Source: Elusimicrobiota bacterium (GTDB lineage Bacteria > Elusimicrobiota > Elusimicrobia > Elusimicrobiales > Elusimicrobiaceae). From it: a DNA stretch of 64,000 bases. The position numbers were made by a program, and so were the translations under genes. Positions 1 through 7,878 of the stretch are shown here, piece by piece. Under the pieces are notes generated by a model. That model saw only the letters and a program-made list of their open reading frames with translations. It ran no database searches and was not told where the DNA came from. Where the stretch lies: assembly GCA_023398295.1 (NCBI GenBank), contig JAEWSL010000010.1, positions 1 to 64,000 of the forward strand, given 5' to 3'. Within the stretch, counting starts at the first letter, position 1. The number at the start of each line of letters is the position of its first letter.

Positions 1-283
1 TTTGAGCCTCGGCACGGTTTACAGAAACTTAAACCAACTTGCCGAAAACGGCGACATTCTGCGCTTAAACGGACTTGACGGAAGAGTGCACTTTGACCAT
101 AATACCTGCAAGCACTGCCACATTATATGCCAAAAATGTTCGGCCGTGAGCGATATTTTGCTGAGCGATAATTTTTTTAATGAACTTAAAAAAATTAAAA
201 AGAGTTCTCCCTTTGAAGTCAAAGGCTGCGAAATTATTTTGCGCGGCATTTGCAAAAAATGCCAAAAGGAAGAAGGCAATTAA
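1..283 (+). CDS. Fur/PerR-family metal-responsive repressor, 3' part only
   Basis: This is the C-terminal part of a ferric-uptake-regulator family repressor, cut by the left edge of the window. The visible sequence begins in the DNA-binding region with SLGTVYRNL, which matches the recognition-helix signature of Fur proteins. It continues into the metal-binding and dimerisation domain, where HFDHNTCKHC is seen. Cysteine pairs CKHC, CQKC and a C-terminal CKKC are present; two CxxC pairs forming a structural zinc site is usual for PerR/Fur/Zur. The apparent TTG start at base 2 is an artefact, because the conserved N-terminal helices lie outside the window. Which metal or peroxide it senses cannot be told from this fragment. 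A strong terminator follows it, so it ends its own transcript. Confidence 0.85.
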   Translation, partial: LSLGTVYRNLNQLAENGDILRLNGLDGRVHFDHNTCKHCHIICQKCSAVSDILLSDNFFNELKKIKKSSPFEVKGCEIILRGICKKCQKEEGN

Positions 284-322
284 ATTTCTTTTGGCCGCCG
301 TATCTATCTGGGTAAGTTTTCT

Positions 323-355
323 ACGGGCCCGTTTAATCAACGGGCCCGTTTTTTT
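323..355 (+). terminator. Rho-independent terminator of the Fur-family gene
   Basis: Two copies of ACGGGCCCGT (323-332 and 340-349) are separated by a 7-nt loop and followed by a run of seven T. Each copy is itself a palindrome, so the pair reads as both a direct and an inverted repeat. It lies 40 bp after the stop codon. Confidence 0.85.
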
Positions 356-392
356 GTACAATGGTAAATGATAAAACATCTAAGGAGGCTGT

Positions 393-2030
393 ATGAAAAA
401 ATATGCGGTTTTACTTGCAGTTATGTTTCTTTCCTGCGCAAACTTATACGCGGGACATAAAAAATTAAATCTTAATAATTTGACCTTGGAGCAAATTATA
501 GGCCAAACTCTTGTAGTACGCGTTGACGTGGGAGAGGAAGATAAATACGAACAGGCCGTTAAAGACGGGCTTATAGGCGCCGTCCTTATCAAAAGAACGG
601 GCGGCTATCAGGCCGGCGAGGCCGATGTTAAACGCGCCGAAACTCTTGCCGTTGTTTCAAAATTAAGAGAGTGGGAAAAGCAGTCCCCCCACAAAATTCC
701 TATGCTTATCGCCTTTGATTACGAGGGCGGCGCGGTAGTGTCGCCTATGTTTTTGGGCTTAAAGCAACTACCCTCAAACATGCTTATGAGCGCAGGCGGC
801 AATAAAGAGGATATATATAATATGTTCCGCCAGAGCGGCAAAGAAATAAAAGCCATGGGCGGCCAGATAAGTTTCGCGCCCGACTTTGACGTTAACACTA
901 ACCCCAAAAACCCGATTATCGGCACGCGCTCTTTCGGTTCGGACGCTAAAACCGTAGGCAAAAACGGCGCGCAGGCCCTAAAAGGTTTGCAGAAAGAAGG
1001 CGTGGCCGCTTTTGCAAAGCACTTCCCAGGGCACGGCGACACCGTCACAGACTCCCATCTTGATAAACCCGTTATGGATATGCCCTACAATGAGCTTTGG
1101 CGCCAGCATATAGCCGCTTTTAAGACCGCCGTTGACAACGGGGTTTGGGGCATAATGTCCTCCCACGTAGTCTATCCCGCGCTAGATGATAAATATTCTT
1201 CTACCTTTTCCCATAAAATCCTGACAGATTTACTGCGCGGCAAACTTAAGTTCAAAGGAGTAGTAGCAACCGACAGCCTTGATATGGAAGGCGCAAAAAT
1301 GGAACACGGCATACCGCAGGCCGTAACGGAAGCTTACGCCGCCGGCGCAGATATGCCCCTAATCGGCAAAGAGCTGCCCTACGACACCGTAACTTACGTC
1401 AAAGAACAAATAGCAAACGGCTCTCTGTCCGAAAAAAATATCAGGGCGAGCGCGCAAAGAGTAATTGACTTAAAAAATAAGACGGGGCTTTATAAGTCAA
1501 CGCGCTCTGCCAAAGGCCCCAAAAGCTTTAATAAGTACGCGCGCAAAATAGCAAAAGAAGGCGTTGTTCTGGTAAAAAACGAAAACAAAATCGTGCCCAT
1601 TAAAAACAAAGGCGGCCTTTGCACTATTTTCTTCTCGGAGCCTATTTTGGCAAACCAGATAAGCGAAATTGAAACGCCCTTTAAGCAAAGCGGGTGGGAA
1701 GTAAAAAGCGTGCGCTCAGAGCAAATCCCAACTGAAGAAACTTTGCAGGCCGCCCTTGAGTGCGCAAAAAGCAAAGACCTTGTAATTATCGGCAGCACGC
1801 AAAAGTACAGCGCGCCCGAAGAAATGCAAAAGAAAATTATTGACTCCGTGCTGGAGCAAAACCCCAATGCCGTTTTAATTTCCGTCTTAAGCCCTTACGA
1901 CATCAAAGATTACCCGCAGGCTAAAACGGTTTTGGCCGTCTTTGGCCCTACGGCCTTTGCCATGCAAAGCGCAGGCCAGATAATCCTTGGGCAGATACCG
2001 CCAAAAGGCGTTATGCCCACAAAGTTGTAA
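393..2030 (+). CDS. Glycoside hydrolase family 3, NagZ-like beta-N-acetylhexosaminidase (exported)
   Basis: This 545-residue protein looks like a GH3 enzyme of the NagZ type, which removes beta-linked N-acetylglucosamine from peptidoglycan fragments. An N-terminal signal peptide (about residues 1-20, ending near LYA) suggests an exported form, unlike cytoplasmic enterobacterial NagZ. The NagZ signature KHFPGHGDT followed by DSH lies near residues 208-220. TDSLDM near residue 293 carries the presumed nucleophilic Asp. Residues after about 370 form a second alpha/beta domain, as in two-domain GH3 enzymes such as the Bacillus NagZ. The start is set by an AAGGAGG ribosome site 5 nt upstream. It is followed after 9 bp by a DigH-like glycosidase, so both probably act on cell wall. 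Family is clear; the exact substrate is inferred. Confidence 0.85.
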   Translation: MKKYAVLLAVMFLSCANLYAGHKKLNLNNLTLEQIIGQTLVVRVDVGEEDKYEQAVKDGLIGAVLIKRTGGYQAGEADVKRAETLAVVSKLREWEKQSPHKIPMLIAFDYEGGAVVSPMFLGLKQLPSNMLMSAGGNKEDIYNMFRQSGKEIKAMGGQISFAPDFDVNTNPKNPIIGTRSFGSDAKTVGKNGAQALKGLQKEGVAAFAKHFPGHGDTVTDSHLDKPVMDMPYNELWRQHIAAFKTAVDNGVWGIMSSHVVYPALDDKYSSTFSHKILTDLLRGKLKFKGVVATDSLDMEGAKMEHGIPQAVTEAYAAGADMPLIGKELPYDTVTYVKEQIANGSLSEKNIRASAQRVIDLKNKTGLYKSTRSAKGPKSFNKYARKIAKEGVVLVKNENKIVPIKNKGGLCTIFFSEPILANQISEIETPFKQSGWEVKSVRSEQIPTEETLQAALECAKSKDLVIIGSTQKYSAPEEMQKKIIDSVLEQNPNAVLISVLSPYDIKDYPQAKTVLAVFGPTAFAMQSAGQIILGQIPPKGVMPTKL

Positions 2031-2039
2031 GTTATACAG

Positions 2040-3299
2040 ATGAGAAAAGCCGCACTTTATATCCCTCTGTTTTTAGCCGTCTGCGTATGCTGCGCGTGTA
2101 ACGCGCAGCATACGCGGCGCGGCGCGGCGGCGCAGACGGCGCGCAAAGTTCAAACTCCGTCCGAACAACCCGCGCAAGCGGCGCAGACCGCGCCCAAAGA
2201 GAGCCTGCGCGGCGTTTGGATAGCAAGCGTAAGTAATATTGACTACCCCTCCAAACCCGCCCTAAGCGAAAAAAAGCAGAAAGAAGATTTTATAAAAATC
2301 TTAGACGAAGTCAAAGCGCTCGGCTTTAATACCGTCGTTGTTCAGGTGCGGCCTACGGCGGACACTTTTTGGCCCTCCTCGCTTGAGCCCTGCTCTTTTT
2401 ACTTAAGCGGAAGGCAGGGCAAATGCCCCTCCTATGACGCGCTTGCTTTTATGATAGAGCAAACGCATAAGCGCGGCATGCAGTTCCACGCGTGGTTTAA
2501 TCCGTTTCGCGTGGCGCAAAACCCTAAAATAAAAATGTACCCAAAGCACCCCGCGCTTCAAAACAGACAATGGGCCGTCAAATACGGCAACGAACTTTAT
2601 TATAATCCGGCAAACAAGCAAGCGCGCGAACATTCCATAGCCGTAATAACCGAGGTTGTAAAAAAATATCCTATTGACGCCGTCCATCTGGACGATTACT
2701 TTTACCCTTATCCCGTGACAAAGAAAAATAAAACCGTCCCTTTCCCCGACGCAAAAGAATATAAAGCTTATTTAAGCGCGGGCGGCAAACTTTCTTTGGG
2801 AGACTGGCGGCGCGGCAACGTAAACACTTTTGTGGGGGATTTATCGCGCGAGATTAAAAAAATAAACCCTAAGATGCCCTTTGGCATAAGCCCCTTTGGG
2901 ATATGGCGCAATAAAGATAAGGATAAAAGCGGCTCTGCCACCAAGGCGTTTTCTTCCTACGACAGCGGCCTTTACGCCGATACAAGGCTTTGGATAGAAC
3001 GCGGGTGGATAGATTACGTCGTCCCCCAGCTTTACTGGGAAAACGCGCACAAAACCGCGTCTTTTAAGGTATTGCTTGACTGGTGGTCAAAGGAAATTAC
3101 GCGCAATAAAAATGTTAAACTTTATATAGGCCTTGCGGCTCACAAACACGGCAATCCGTGGAATAAAAAAGAACTGCAGACACAGTTAGAGCAAATTAAG
3201 AAAACCAAAAATATTGACGGCGTAATTTTCTTTAGCGCAAAACCTATTATAGAAAATCAAAGCGGCGTGCAAAAAATAATCAGGAAGGAGTTTTTATGA
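2040..3299 (+). CDS. GHL10/DUF187 glycosidase, DigH (YddW)-like, exported
   Basis: This 419-residue protein contains the glycosyl-hydrolase-like 10 (DUF187) domain at about residues 55-370, recognised from LRGVWIASVSN near its start, GFNTVVVQVRPTAD, FHAWFNPFR and VHLDDYFYPYP. E. coli DigH of this family cleaves denuded glycan strands at the divisome, so a role in peptidoglycan remodelling is likely. The N-terminus is a hydrophobic, Cys-rich export signal with a possible but poor lipobox around CCAC. Residues 25-50 are Ala/Gln/Thr-rich linker. A perfect 15-bp inverted repeat sits inside the signal-peptide codons (2083-2115). It starts 9 bp after the GH3 gene and its stop overlaps the rmuC start by 4 bp, so the three genes are probably co-transcribed. 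Confidence 0.85.
   Translation: MRKAALYIPLFLAVCVCCACNAQHTRRGAAAQTARKVQTPSEQPAQAAQTAPKESLRGVWIASVSNIDYPSKPALSEKKQKEDFIKILDEVKALGFNTVVVQVRPTADTFWPSSLEPCSFYLSGRQGKCPSYDALAFMIEQTHKRGMQFHAWFNPFRVAQNPKIKMYPKHPALQNRQWAVKYGNELYYNPANKQAREHSIAVITEVVKKYPIDAVHLDDYFYPYPVTKKNKTVPFPDAKEYKAYLSAGGKLSLGDWRRGNVNTFVGDLSREIKKINPKMPFGISPFGIWRNKDKDKSGSATKAFSSYDSGLYADTRLWIERGWIDYVVPQLYWENAHKTASFKVLLDWWSKEITRNKNVKLYIGLAAHKHGNPWNKKELQTQLEQIKKTKNIDGVIFFSAKPIIENQSGVQKIIRKEFL
2083..2115 (+). other. Perfect 15-bp hairpin inside the 5' coding region of the DigH-like gene
   Basis: Bases 2083-2097 and 2101-2115 are exact reverse complements around a 3-nt loop (GTA). The left arm is GCGTATGCTGCGCGT. It lies 43-75 nt into the coding sequence. 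No T-run follows, so it is not a standard terminator. In mRNA it would make a very stable stem just after the start codon. Confidence 0.9.
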
Positions 3300-4573
3300 C
3301 AAATTTTGATACTTTATCTTTTTTTATAGGCCTTGCGGCAGGTGTTATAGGCGGGGTTGTCCTATTTAAGATTTTTACAAAAAACTCCTCCCCCGCGGAC
3401 GTCGGCTATTTTAAGGACGAACTTGCAAAAAAACAAAAAACGCTGGAGGAAAAAGAACTTAAAATAAACGAGCTTACCTCCGCCCAGGCCGCGCTTAACG
3501 CGCAGGTGCAAACGATAGAAAAACTGCAAAAAGATTTTGAAGAGCATCAAAAAAACGCCATTAAAAATCTGGCTCAGGAGATTTTAGAAAACAAAATAAA
3601 ATCTTTGGGCGAGCAGGCTAAAACGGAATTCTCGCCGCTGCGCCAAGATATAACTACTTTTCGCGCCAAGCTTGAAACCCTTGAGCAGACAAACCGCGAC
3701 GGCCAGGAAAAACTAAAGCAGGAAATCAAAGATATCATCAGCTTCAGCGGCACTCTTAAGGAAACCGCAAACGATTTAACCGCCGCCTTAAAAGGCGATC
3801 CCGCCACCAAATGTATGTGGGGCGAGGTAACTTTAGCCAACTTGCTTGAGCGCGCGGGCCTGCAAAAAGAAATTGACTATCTTGAGCAGTATCCCGAGGG
3901 CCGCCACCGCCTTGACGTTTTGCTAAAGCTGCCGCAAAATAAGTGGCTTGTAATAGACTCCAAAACCACATTTACCAATTATATGAATTACGCCGCCGCA
4001 AAAGACGAGGAGGAAAAACAAAACTACCTCGCCGCTCATATAAAGGATATAAGGGACACCATAAAAGATTTGAGCTCAAAGAAATATTACCAGGACGCGC
4101 AAAACCCAAAATCGGCCGTCTTGGATACGGACTTTGTTTTGATGTTTGTAAACCCGCCGGCCGCCTTAGACAGCGCGCTTAACTCCGATGTTGAGCTTAT
4201 AAGCGAAGCGTGGAAAAAGGGCGTCCTTTTGGTATCTGCGCCGACGCTTATTAATACCATTGAAATCGTAAAGAGGATTTGGAATATTGAAAAGCAGCGC
4301 GAGGATATGCAGCAGGTCGTTGACCTAATAAAGAAATTAAACGTTAAATTTACCAATTTCCTAAATCAGTTTTCCGTAGCTTCAAACAGGCTTGAAGAGG
4401 CCTCAAAAGCGCTGCAGACCGCGCGCGGACATATTGACGGCGACAAAGGCGCAATACTGCCCGTGATAAACGAGATACAAACAACCTATCAGACCGAAAT
4501 TGCCGATAACGGCGCAATTGCCAAAGCGGGTTTTGACTATGACGGCAAAGGCGGACAAAAAACCGAAGAGTAG
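3296..4573 (+). CDS. rmuC: DNA recombination protein RmuC
   Basis: RmuC-family protein of 425 residues. Members limit recombination at inverted repeats, and the core resembles a PD-(D/E)XK nuclease fold. An N-terminal membrane anchor (about residues 8-26) is followed by a long charged coiled coil (about 35-150). The conserved RmuC core comes next, including KCMWGEVTLANLLERAG, RLDVLLKLP, WLVIDSKT and DFVLMFVNP. It overlaps the upstream stop codon (ATGA) and has an AAGGAG site 6 nt upstream, so translation is coupled to the DigH-like gene. It converges on the pilin gene with only 16 bp between stop codons and no clear terminator. Family assignment is firm; the biochemical role is inferred from homologues. 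Confidence 0.93.
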   Translation: MTNFDTLSFFIGLAAGVIGGVVLFKIFTKNSSPADVGYFKDELAKKQKTLEEKELKINELTSAQAALNAQVQTIEKLQKDFEEHQKNAIKNLAQEILENKIKSLGEQAKTEFSPLRQDITTFRAKLETLEQTNRDGQEKLKQEIKDIISFSGTLKETANDLTAALKGDPATKCMWGEVTLANLLERAGLQKEIDYLEQYPEGRHRLDVLLKLPQNKWLVIDSKTTFTNYMNYAAAKDEEEKQNYLAAHIKDIRDTIKDLSSKKYYQDAQNPKSAVLDTDFVLMFVNPPAALDSALNSDVELISEAWKKGVLLVSAPTLINTIEIVKRIWNIEKQREDMQQVVDLIKKLNVKFTNFLNQFSVASNRLEEASKALQTARGHIDGDKGAILPVINEIQTTYQTEIADNGAIAKAGFDYDGKGGQKTEE

Positions 4574-4589
4574 TTTTGTTGGAAACATT

Positions 4590-5063
4590 TCAAAAAGTAT
4601 ATACAGTATACTGAGCGCTAGAAGAAGAAGGCGTTTCTTTACCCGTCATGGCTTTGCAAAGCTTTATGGCTCTGTTGTTTGAAGTACTCGCGTAGCATGA
4701 TTTTCCTTTCCAACTATTACCAAAAAAGTATATAGTGTTGGCAAGCCCGCCGGTGTTTAATATACATCCGCCGCTATTACCACCGGCATTAAAATAACAG
4801 TTTCCCCAATTATAAGAAACCGTACTAGAGCCTAAAGTGGCATTGCCGAAATCTATGTCAAGAAGAGCAGGGTCCGAAGTAAAAGCCGAAGCCGTAAGAT
4901 AATATCGCTGTTCAGCCAAAGCTATGCTGTTGGTCAAATCCATTATTGAGGAAAACTTTGCCTTATCTCTTGCAAGCTGATATTGCGGCAGGGCAATAGC
5001 GGCAAGTATGCCGATGATTAAGACGACAATTAGCAATTCAATTAAAGTAAACCCCTTTTTCAT
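4590..5063 (-). CDS. Type IV pilin-like protein (prepilin)
   Basis: This 157-residue protein has a class III (prepilin) signal: a short basic leader MKKG, the processing site G4/F5, Glu at mature position 5 (E9), and a hydrophobic helix through about residue 26. It would be processed by a prepilin peptidase and assembled into a type IV pilus or pseudopilus. The globular part is rich in Ser, Gly and Asn. It carries four Cys at 89, 100, 123 and 136, which could form two disulfides in the D-region. No other pilus gene is in the window, so it is an orphan gene. Its 5' side is a possible promoter and then repeat copy 1. An AGGGGA site precedes the ATG. Whether it is a major pilin, minor pilin or competence pseudopilin cannot be decided. 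Confidence 0.9.
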   Translation of the reverse strand: MKKGFTLIELLIVVLIIGILAAIALPQYQLARDKAKFSSIMDLTNSIALAEQRYYLTASAFTSDPALLDIDFGNATLGSSTVSYNWGNCYFNAGGNSGGCILNTGGLANTIYFFGNSWKGKSCYASTSNNRAIKLCKAMTGKETPSSSSAQYTVYTF

Positions 5064-5092
5064 AAAAAATCCCCTGATACTGATATAGTTAG

Positions 5093-5121
5093 AGTTTATT
5101 AAAATTTTACCTGACGCGCAA
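5093..5121 (-). promoter_or_regulatory. Possible sigma-70 promoter of the pilin gene
   Basis: On the minus strand TTGCGC (5116-5121) and TAAACT (5093-5098) are separated by 17 bp. Both boxes are imperfect. The site lies about 30 bp upstream of the pilin start and immediately outside repeat copy 1. Confidence 0.35.
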
Positions 5122-5126
5122 GATTA

Positions 5127-5346
5127 ACAACTATTATAGTGTTAAGAGCATATATCTCGGGCGCACAATTTTCCAATTTTTTTGGCTGTGCGCTTGGGCG
5201 CACTCTTGGCAAATGGGCTAATTTACGCAAATGCCAAGCTTCGCTTTCTTTTGGCTCGCGTGCCAACTGCATGCCAAACGCAAAGTTGCCAAAAATTGGG
5301 AAATTGTGCGCCTGAAATAAGCTTCTGTTACCAGCAAATCGCCGTT
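5127..5346. repeat. Intergenic inverted-repeat element, copy 1 (about 220 bp)
   Basis: This fills most of the gene-free stretch between the pilin and gdhA. The left end (5127-5172) and right end (5301-5346) are imperfect reverse complements sharing the core GGCGCACAATTT. A subterminal hairpin GTGCGC-TTGG-GCGCAC follows the left end. The interior shares GCAAATGCCAAGCTTCGC with copy 4 and has no convincing reading frame. Copies 2, 3 and 4 lie at 6895-7284, 36056-36606 and 59721-60249. Confidence 0.85.
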
Positions 5347-5370
5347 GTCTCAGACGAAAAAACAGGGGGG

Positions 5371-5399
5371 TTGACTTTACTCATTAGTAATGTTATCCT
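5371..5399 (+). promoter_or_regulatory. Sigma-70 promoter of gdhA
   Basis: TTGACT (5371-5376) and TATCCT (5394-5399) are spaced by exactly 17 bp. The spacer holds the inverted repeat TTACT-CATT-AGTAA (5377-5390), a possible operator. The start site would be near 5406. The early leader can fold (ATGCT at 5408-5412 with AGCAT at 5426-5430) and is followed by a T-run. Confidence 0.7.
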
Positions 5400-5454
5400 C
5401 AAGGTAGATGCTAAGCAATCGCTATAGCATTTTTTAATCTCAACGGAGGAACAA

Positions 5455-6804
5455 ATGTCAACAAAAGCTTATCTTCAACAGCTTATGGATAATGTGGTCA
5501 AAAAAGACCCGGCAGAAAAGCTTTTCCATCAAGCGGCAGGCGAGGTTTTGGGCACACTGGAACCTATCCTGACGGCAGAACCGAAGTACATTAAGTATTC
5601 AGTTTTAGACAGGATGATAGAACCGGAAAGAGTAATTTATTTCCGCGTACCTTGGACGGACGATAAAGGCAATATCCGCGTTAACAGGGGCTATAGAGTG
5701 CAGTTCAACAGCGCAATAGGCCCTTACAAAGGAGGCCTGCGTTTCCACGAAACGGTAACGCTTGCAACCTTAAAATTTTTGGCCTTTGAACAAACTTTCA
5801 AAAACAGTTTAACCGGCCTGCCGCTTGGCGGCGGAAAAGGCGGTTCGGATTTTGATTACCGTGGTAAGAGCGAAGCGGAAGTCATGCGCTTTTGCCAAAG
5901 TTTTATGAATGAGCTTTACCGTCATATAGGGGAAAGGACCGACGTTCCCGCGGGCGATCTGGGCGTGGGCGGAAGGGAAATAGGATACCTCTTCGGCCAA
6001 TATAAAAAACTTACAAACAAATTTGTGGGTGTTTTAACGGGAAAAGGCCTCTCTTACGGGGGAAGCCTCTTTAGGACGGAGGCCACCGGCTACGGCGTAG
6101 TTTACTTTGCCGAAGAAATGCTTAAGCACAAAGGCCTAAGCCTTGATGGCAAGACCTGTATAATATCGGGCGCGGGCAATGTGGGCATACACACGGCGGA
6201 AAAAATTACCCAGCTTGGCGGCAAGGTTATAGGCTGCTGCGATTATGACGGCGCGCTTATTGATAAAGACGGTTTTAACGCCGAGAAAATCGCCCACCTT
6301 AAAGAGCTTGTTTTCGTCAAGAGGGTATGCTTAAGAGAATATCTTAAGAAATATCCCAAAGCGGAATTTGCGGAAGGCAAAAAATCGTGGTTTATCCCCT
6401 GTTTTGCCGCGTTCCCTACCGCCTGCGAAAACGAACTTAAAGCGGAAGACGCCAAAGAGCTCGTCAAAAACGGCGTTAAAATGGTTTGCGAAGGCGCAAA
6501 TATGCCATGCACTCCGGAAGCGGTGGAAGTCTTCCAGAAAGCGGGCATAATTTACGCCCCGGGCAAAGCGGCCAACGCCGGCGGCGTGGCCTGCAGCGGC
6601 CTTGAAATGACGCAAAATACCATACGCATAAGCTGGCTTAAGGAAGAAGTGGAACAGCAGCTTCACAGAATAATGGTAAATATACATAAGGAATGTTTGG
6701 AAGCCTCACAAAAATACGGAAAGGAAGGAGATTACCTCTTGGGCGCAAACATAGCGGGCTTCAGAAAAGTGGCCGACGCTATGATTGACCAGGGCGTCGT
6801 ATAA
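5455..6804 (+). CDS. gdhA: Glutamate dehydrogenase (NADP-specific type)
   Basis: This 449-residue enzyme interconverts 2-oxoglutarate plus ammonium and glutamate, the usual direct ammonium-assimilation route in fermentative gut bacteria. Its length fits the hexameric class I, about 450-residue GdhA family. PLGGGKGGSDFD near residues 123-134 carries the catalytic-site Lys. A Rossmann nucleotide-binding motif near residue 240 reads SGAGNVGIHTAEK. CEGANMPCT and AANAGGVACSGLEMTQN are further family signatures. NADP specificity is inferred from overall family type. An AACGGAGGA site precedes the ATG. It has its own 17-bp-spaced promoter and its own terminator, so it is a single-gene unit. It is bracketed by repeat copies 1 and 2. 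Confidence 0.95.
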   Translation: MSTKAYLQQLMDNVVKKDPAEKLFHQAAGEVLGTLEPILTAEPKYIKYSVLDRMIEPERVIYFRVPWTDDKGNIRVNRGYRVQFNSAIGPYKGGLRFHETVTLATLKFLAFEQTFKNSLTGLPLGGGKGGSDFDYRGKSEAEVMRFCQSFMNELYRHIGERTDVPAGDLGVGGREIGYLFGQYKKLTNKFVGVLTGKGLSYGGSLFRTEATGYGVVYFAEEMLKHKGLSLDGKTCIISGAGNVGIHTAEKITQLGGKVIGCCDYDGALIDKDGFNAEKIAHLKELVFVKRVCLREYLKKYPKAEFAEGKKSWFIPCFAAFPTACENELKAEDAKELVKNGVKMVCEGANMPCTPEAVEVFQKAGIIYAPGKAANAGGVACSGLEMTQNTIRISWLKEEVEQQLHRIMVNIHKECLEASQKYGKEGDYLLGANIAGFRKVADAMIDQGVV

Positions 6805-6842
6805 TTTGTTTGCAATTTATTTGCAACTGCAGGCAATACTTC

Positions 6843-6875
6843 AATACGGGCGGGATATTTCCCGCCCGTATTTTT
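6843..6875 (+). terminator. Rho-independent terminator of gdhA
   Basis: AATACGGGCGGGA pairs with TCCCGCCCGTATT around a 5-nt loop and runs into five T, 39 bp after the gdhA stop. Confidence 0.9.
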
Positions 6876-6894
6876 GTCGTAAAATATCTTTTTT

Positions 6895-7284
6895 GTGATT
6901 AACGGTATATATCTCAGGCGCACAATTCCATTTGAGCAAATTCGCGCTGCGCGACGCAGGAGCGAGGCCGTCCGTATTAGAGCGCACGCCGTTGATATAG
7001 CCGTCCGTGGAACGCTCGTTTGTATTACCTGAGCGGTTTTTCAAGTTTAAGGCAAATTTGTTTTGCGCGACGCAGGAGCGCGTGCCGTCCGTCAAATGCC
7101 CGTGCGTAATACCTTGTGTGATTTTTTGATTTTGGAGATATTTTTGATTTTTTTGCTGACGACGCGTAGGAAGAAGAACGGGAGCGTAGCGACTCTCGCT
7201 ACGCTAGGAGGCAAAAAATCAAAAATAGCCCAAAAGCAGAAAATTGTACACCTGACATCGGCCAAATACACCACATTGCCGTTT
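6895..7284. repeat. Intergenic inverted-repeat element, copy 2 (about 390 bp)
   Basis: This fills the gap between the gdhA terminator and the tdk stop codon. The left end (6895-6928) contains TTAACGG and ATCTCAGGCGCACAATT. The right end (7241-7284) is the inverted counterpart. Inside are a second, nested inverted repeat (7139-7156 with 7211-7227, TATTTTTGATTTTT-type) and a 9-bp hairpin AGCGTAGCG/CGCTACGCT (7183-7205). There is a direct repeat of GCGCGACGCAGGAGCG (near 6949 and 7066). The interior AAAAATCAAAAATAGCCC is shared with copy 3, and TTTTCAAGTTT-AGGCAAATTTG is shared with copy 4. Apparent reading frames are shadows of hairpins. Confidence 0.82.
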
Positions 7285-7299
7285 ATCGTAGTCTTTCCC

Positions 7300-7854
7300 T
7301 CAGTATTTGAAACACTTGGGACAGCGCGCCTCATAATCCCCCGCCCCCCCAACATAAATCCTGCTCTTAACCTCGGCGGTCCTAAACGTCCTGGTGGCGG
7401 GTTTGCCGCACTTGGTGCAGCGCGCGGCCAGTTTATCTACGGTGTCGGCCACGGCAAGGAGGCGGGCCGTGCTCTCAAAGGGCTGGGCCAGATAATCCAA
7501 ATCAAGCCCGCAGCAAATGACTCTCACGCCGCGCGAGGCAAGCTCCAAAGCGACGCTTACTATTTCCTTTGAGAAGAAATTGACTTCGTCTAAAGCGACT
7601 ACGTCGGTATCCTTATCAACGAGAGGCAGGATATCTTCGGCATGTTCCACGCTTTTTGCGTCCATAGTCTTTTTATCATGCGTGGCAATGCCTTTTTTTG
7701 CATAACGCTTATCCAAAAAAGAATTAAAAACCTGTACTTTTTGGCCCGCGATGCGGCTTACTTCCACGCGGCGTATAAGTTCGGTGCTTTTCCCGCTGAA
7801 CATACAGCCGCAAATTACTTCTATACCGCCGTACTCTTTTTCTTTAGTTGTCAT
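7300..7854 (-). CDS. tdk: Thymidine kinase (type II)
   Basis: This phosphorylates thymidine to dTMP in nucleoside salvage. The 184-residue protein matches the homotetrameric type II family. The P-loop GCMFSGKST lies at residues 16-24, and LDEVNFF near residue 90 is the Walker-B-like segment with the catalytic-base region. Two CxxC pairs (CTKC and CPKC) in the C-terminal third form the usual zinc lasso. It follows lptD by 24 bp on the same strand and ends the long minus-strand run. No classical terminator follows; repeat copy 2 begins 15 bp past the stop codon. Confidence 0.95.
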   Translation of the reverse strand: MTTKEKEYGGIEVICGCMFSGKSTELIRRVEVSRIAGQKVQVFNSFLDKRYAKKGIATHDKKTMDAKSVEHAEDILPLVDKDTDVVALDEVNFFSKEIVSVALELASRGVRVICCGLDLDYLAQPFESTARLLAVADTVDKLAARCTKCGKPATRTFRTAEVKSRIYVGGAGDYEARCPKCFKY

Positions 7855-7878
7855 AAAGTTTCCTCTTTTGTTAAAAAA

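Noticed and set aside
5182..5427. An 81-codon frame inside repeat copy 1
   Set aside because: It crosses the terminal repeat and the gdhA promoter, has no ribosome site, and is not shared by the other copies.
5408..5435. Hairpin plus T-run in the gdhA leader as a full terminator
   Set aside because: The stem is only five perfect pairs with a bulge and lies at the very start of the predicted transcript, so it is at most a leader structure.
7063..7572. A 169-codon plus-strand frame over repeat copy 2 and tdk
   Set aside because: It runs antisense into the well-supported tdk gene and its first half is hairpin sequence of the repeat element.
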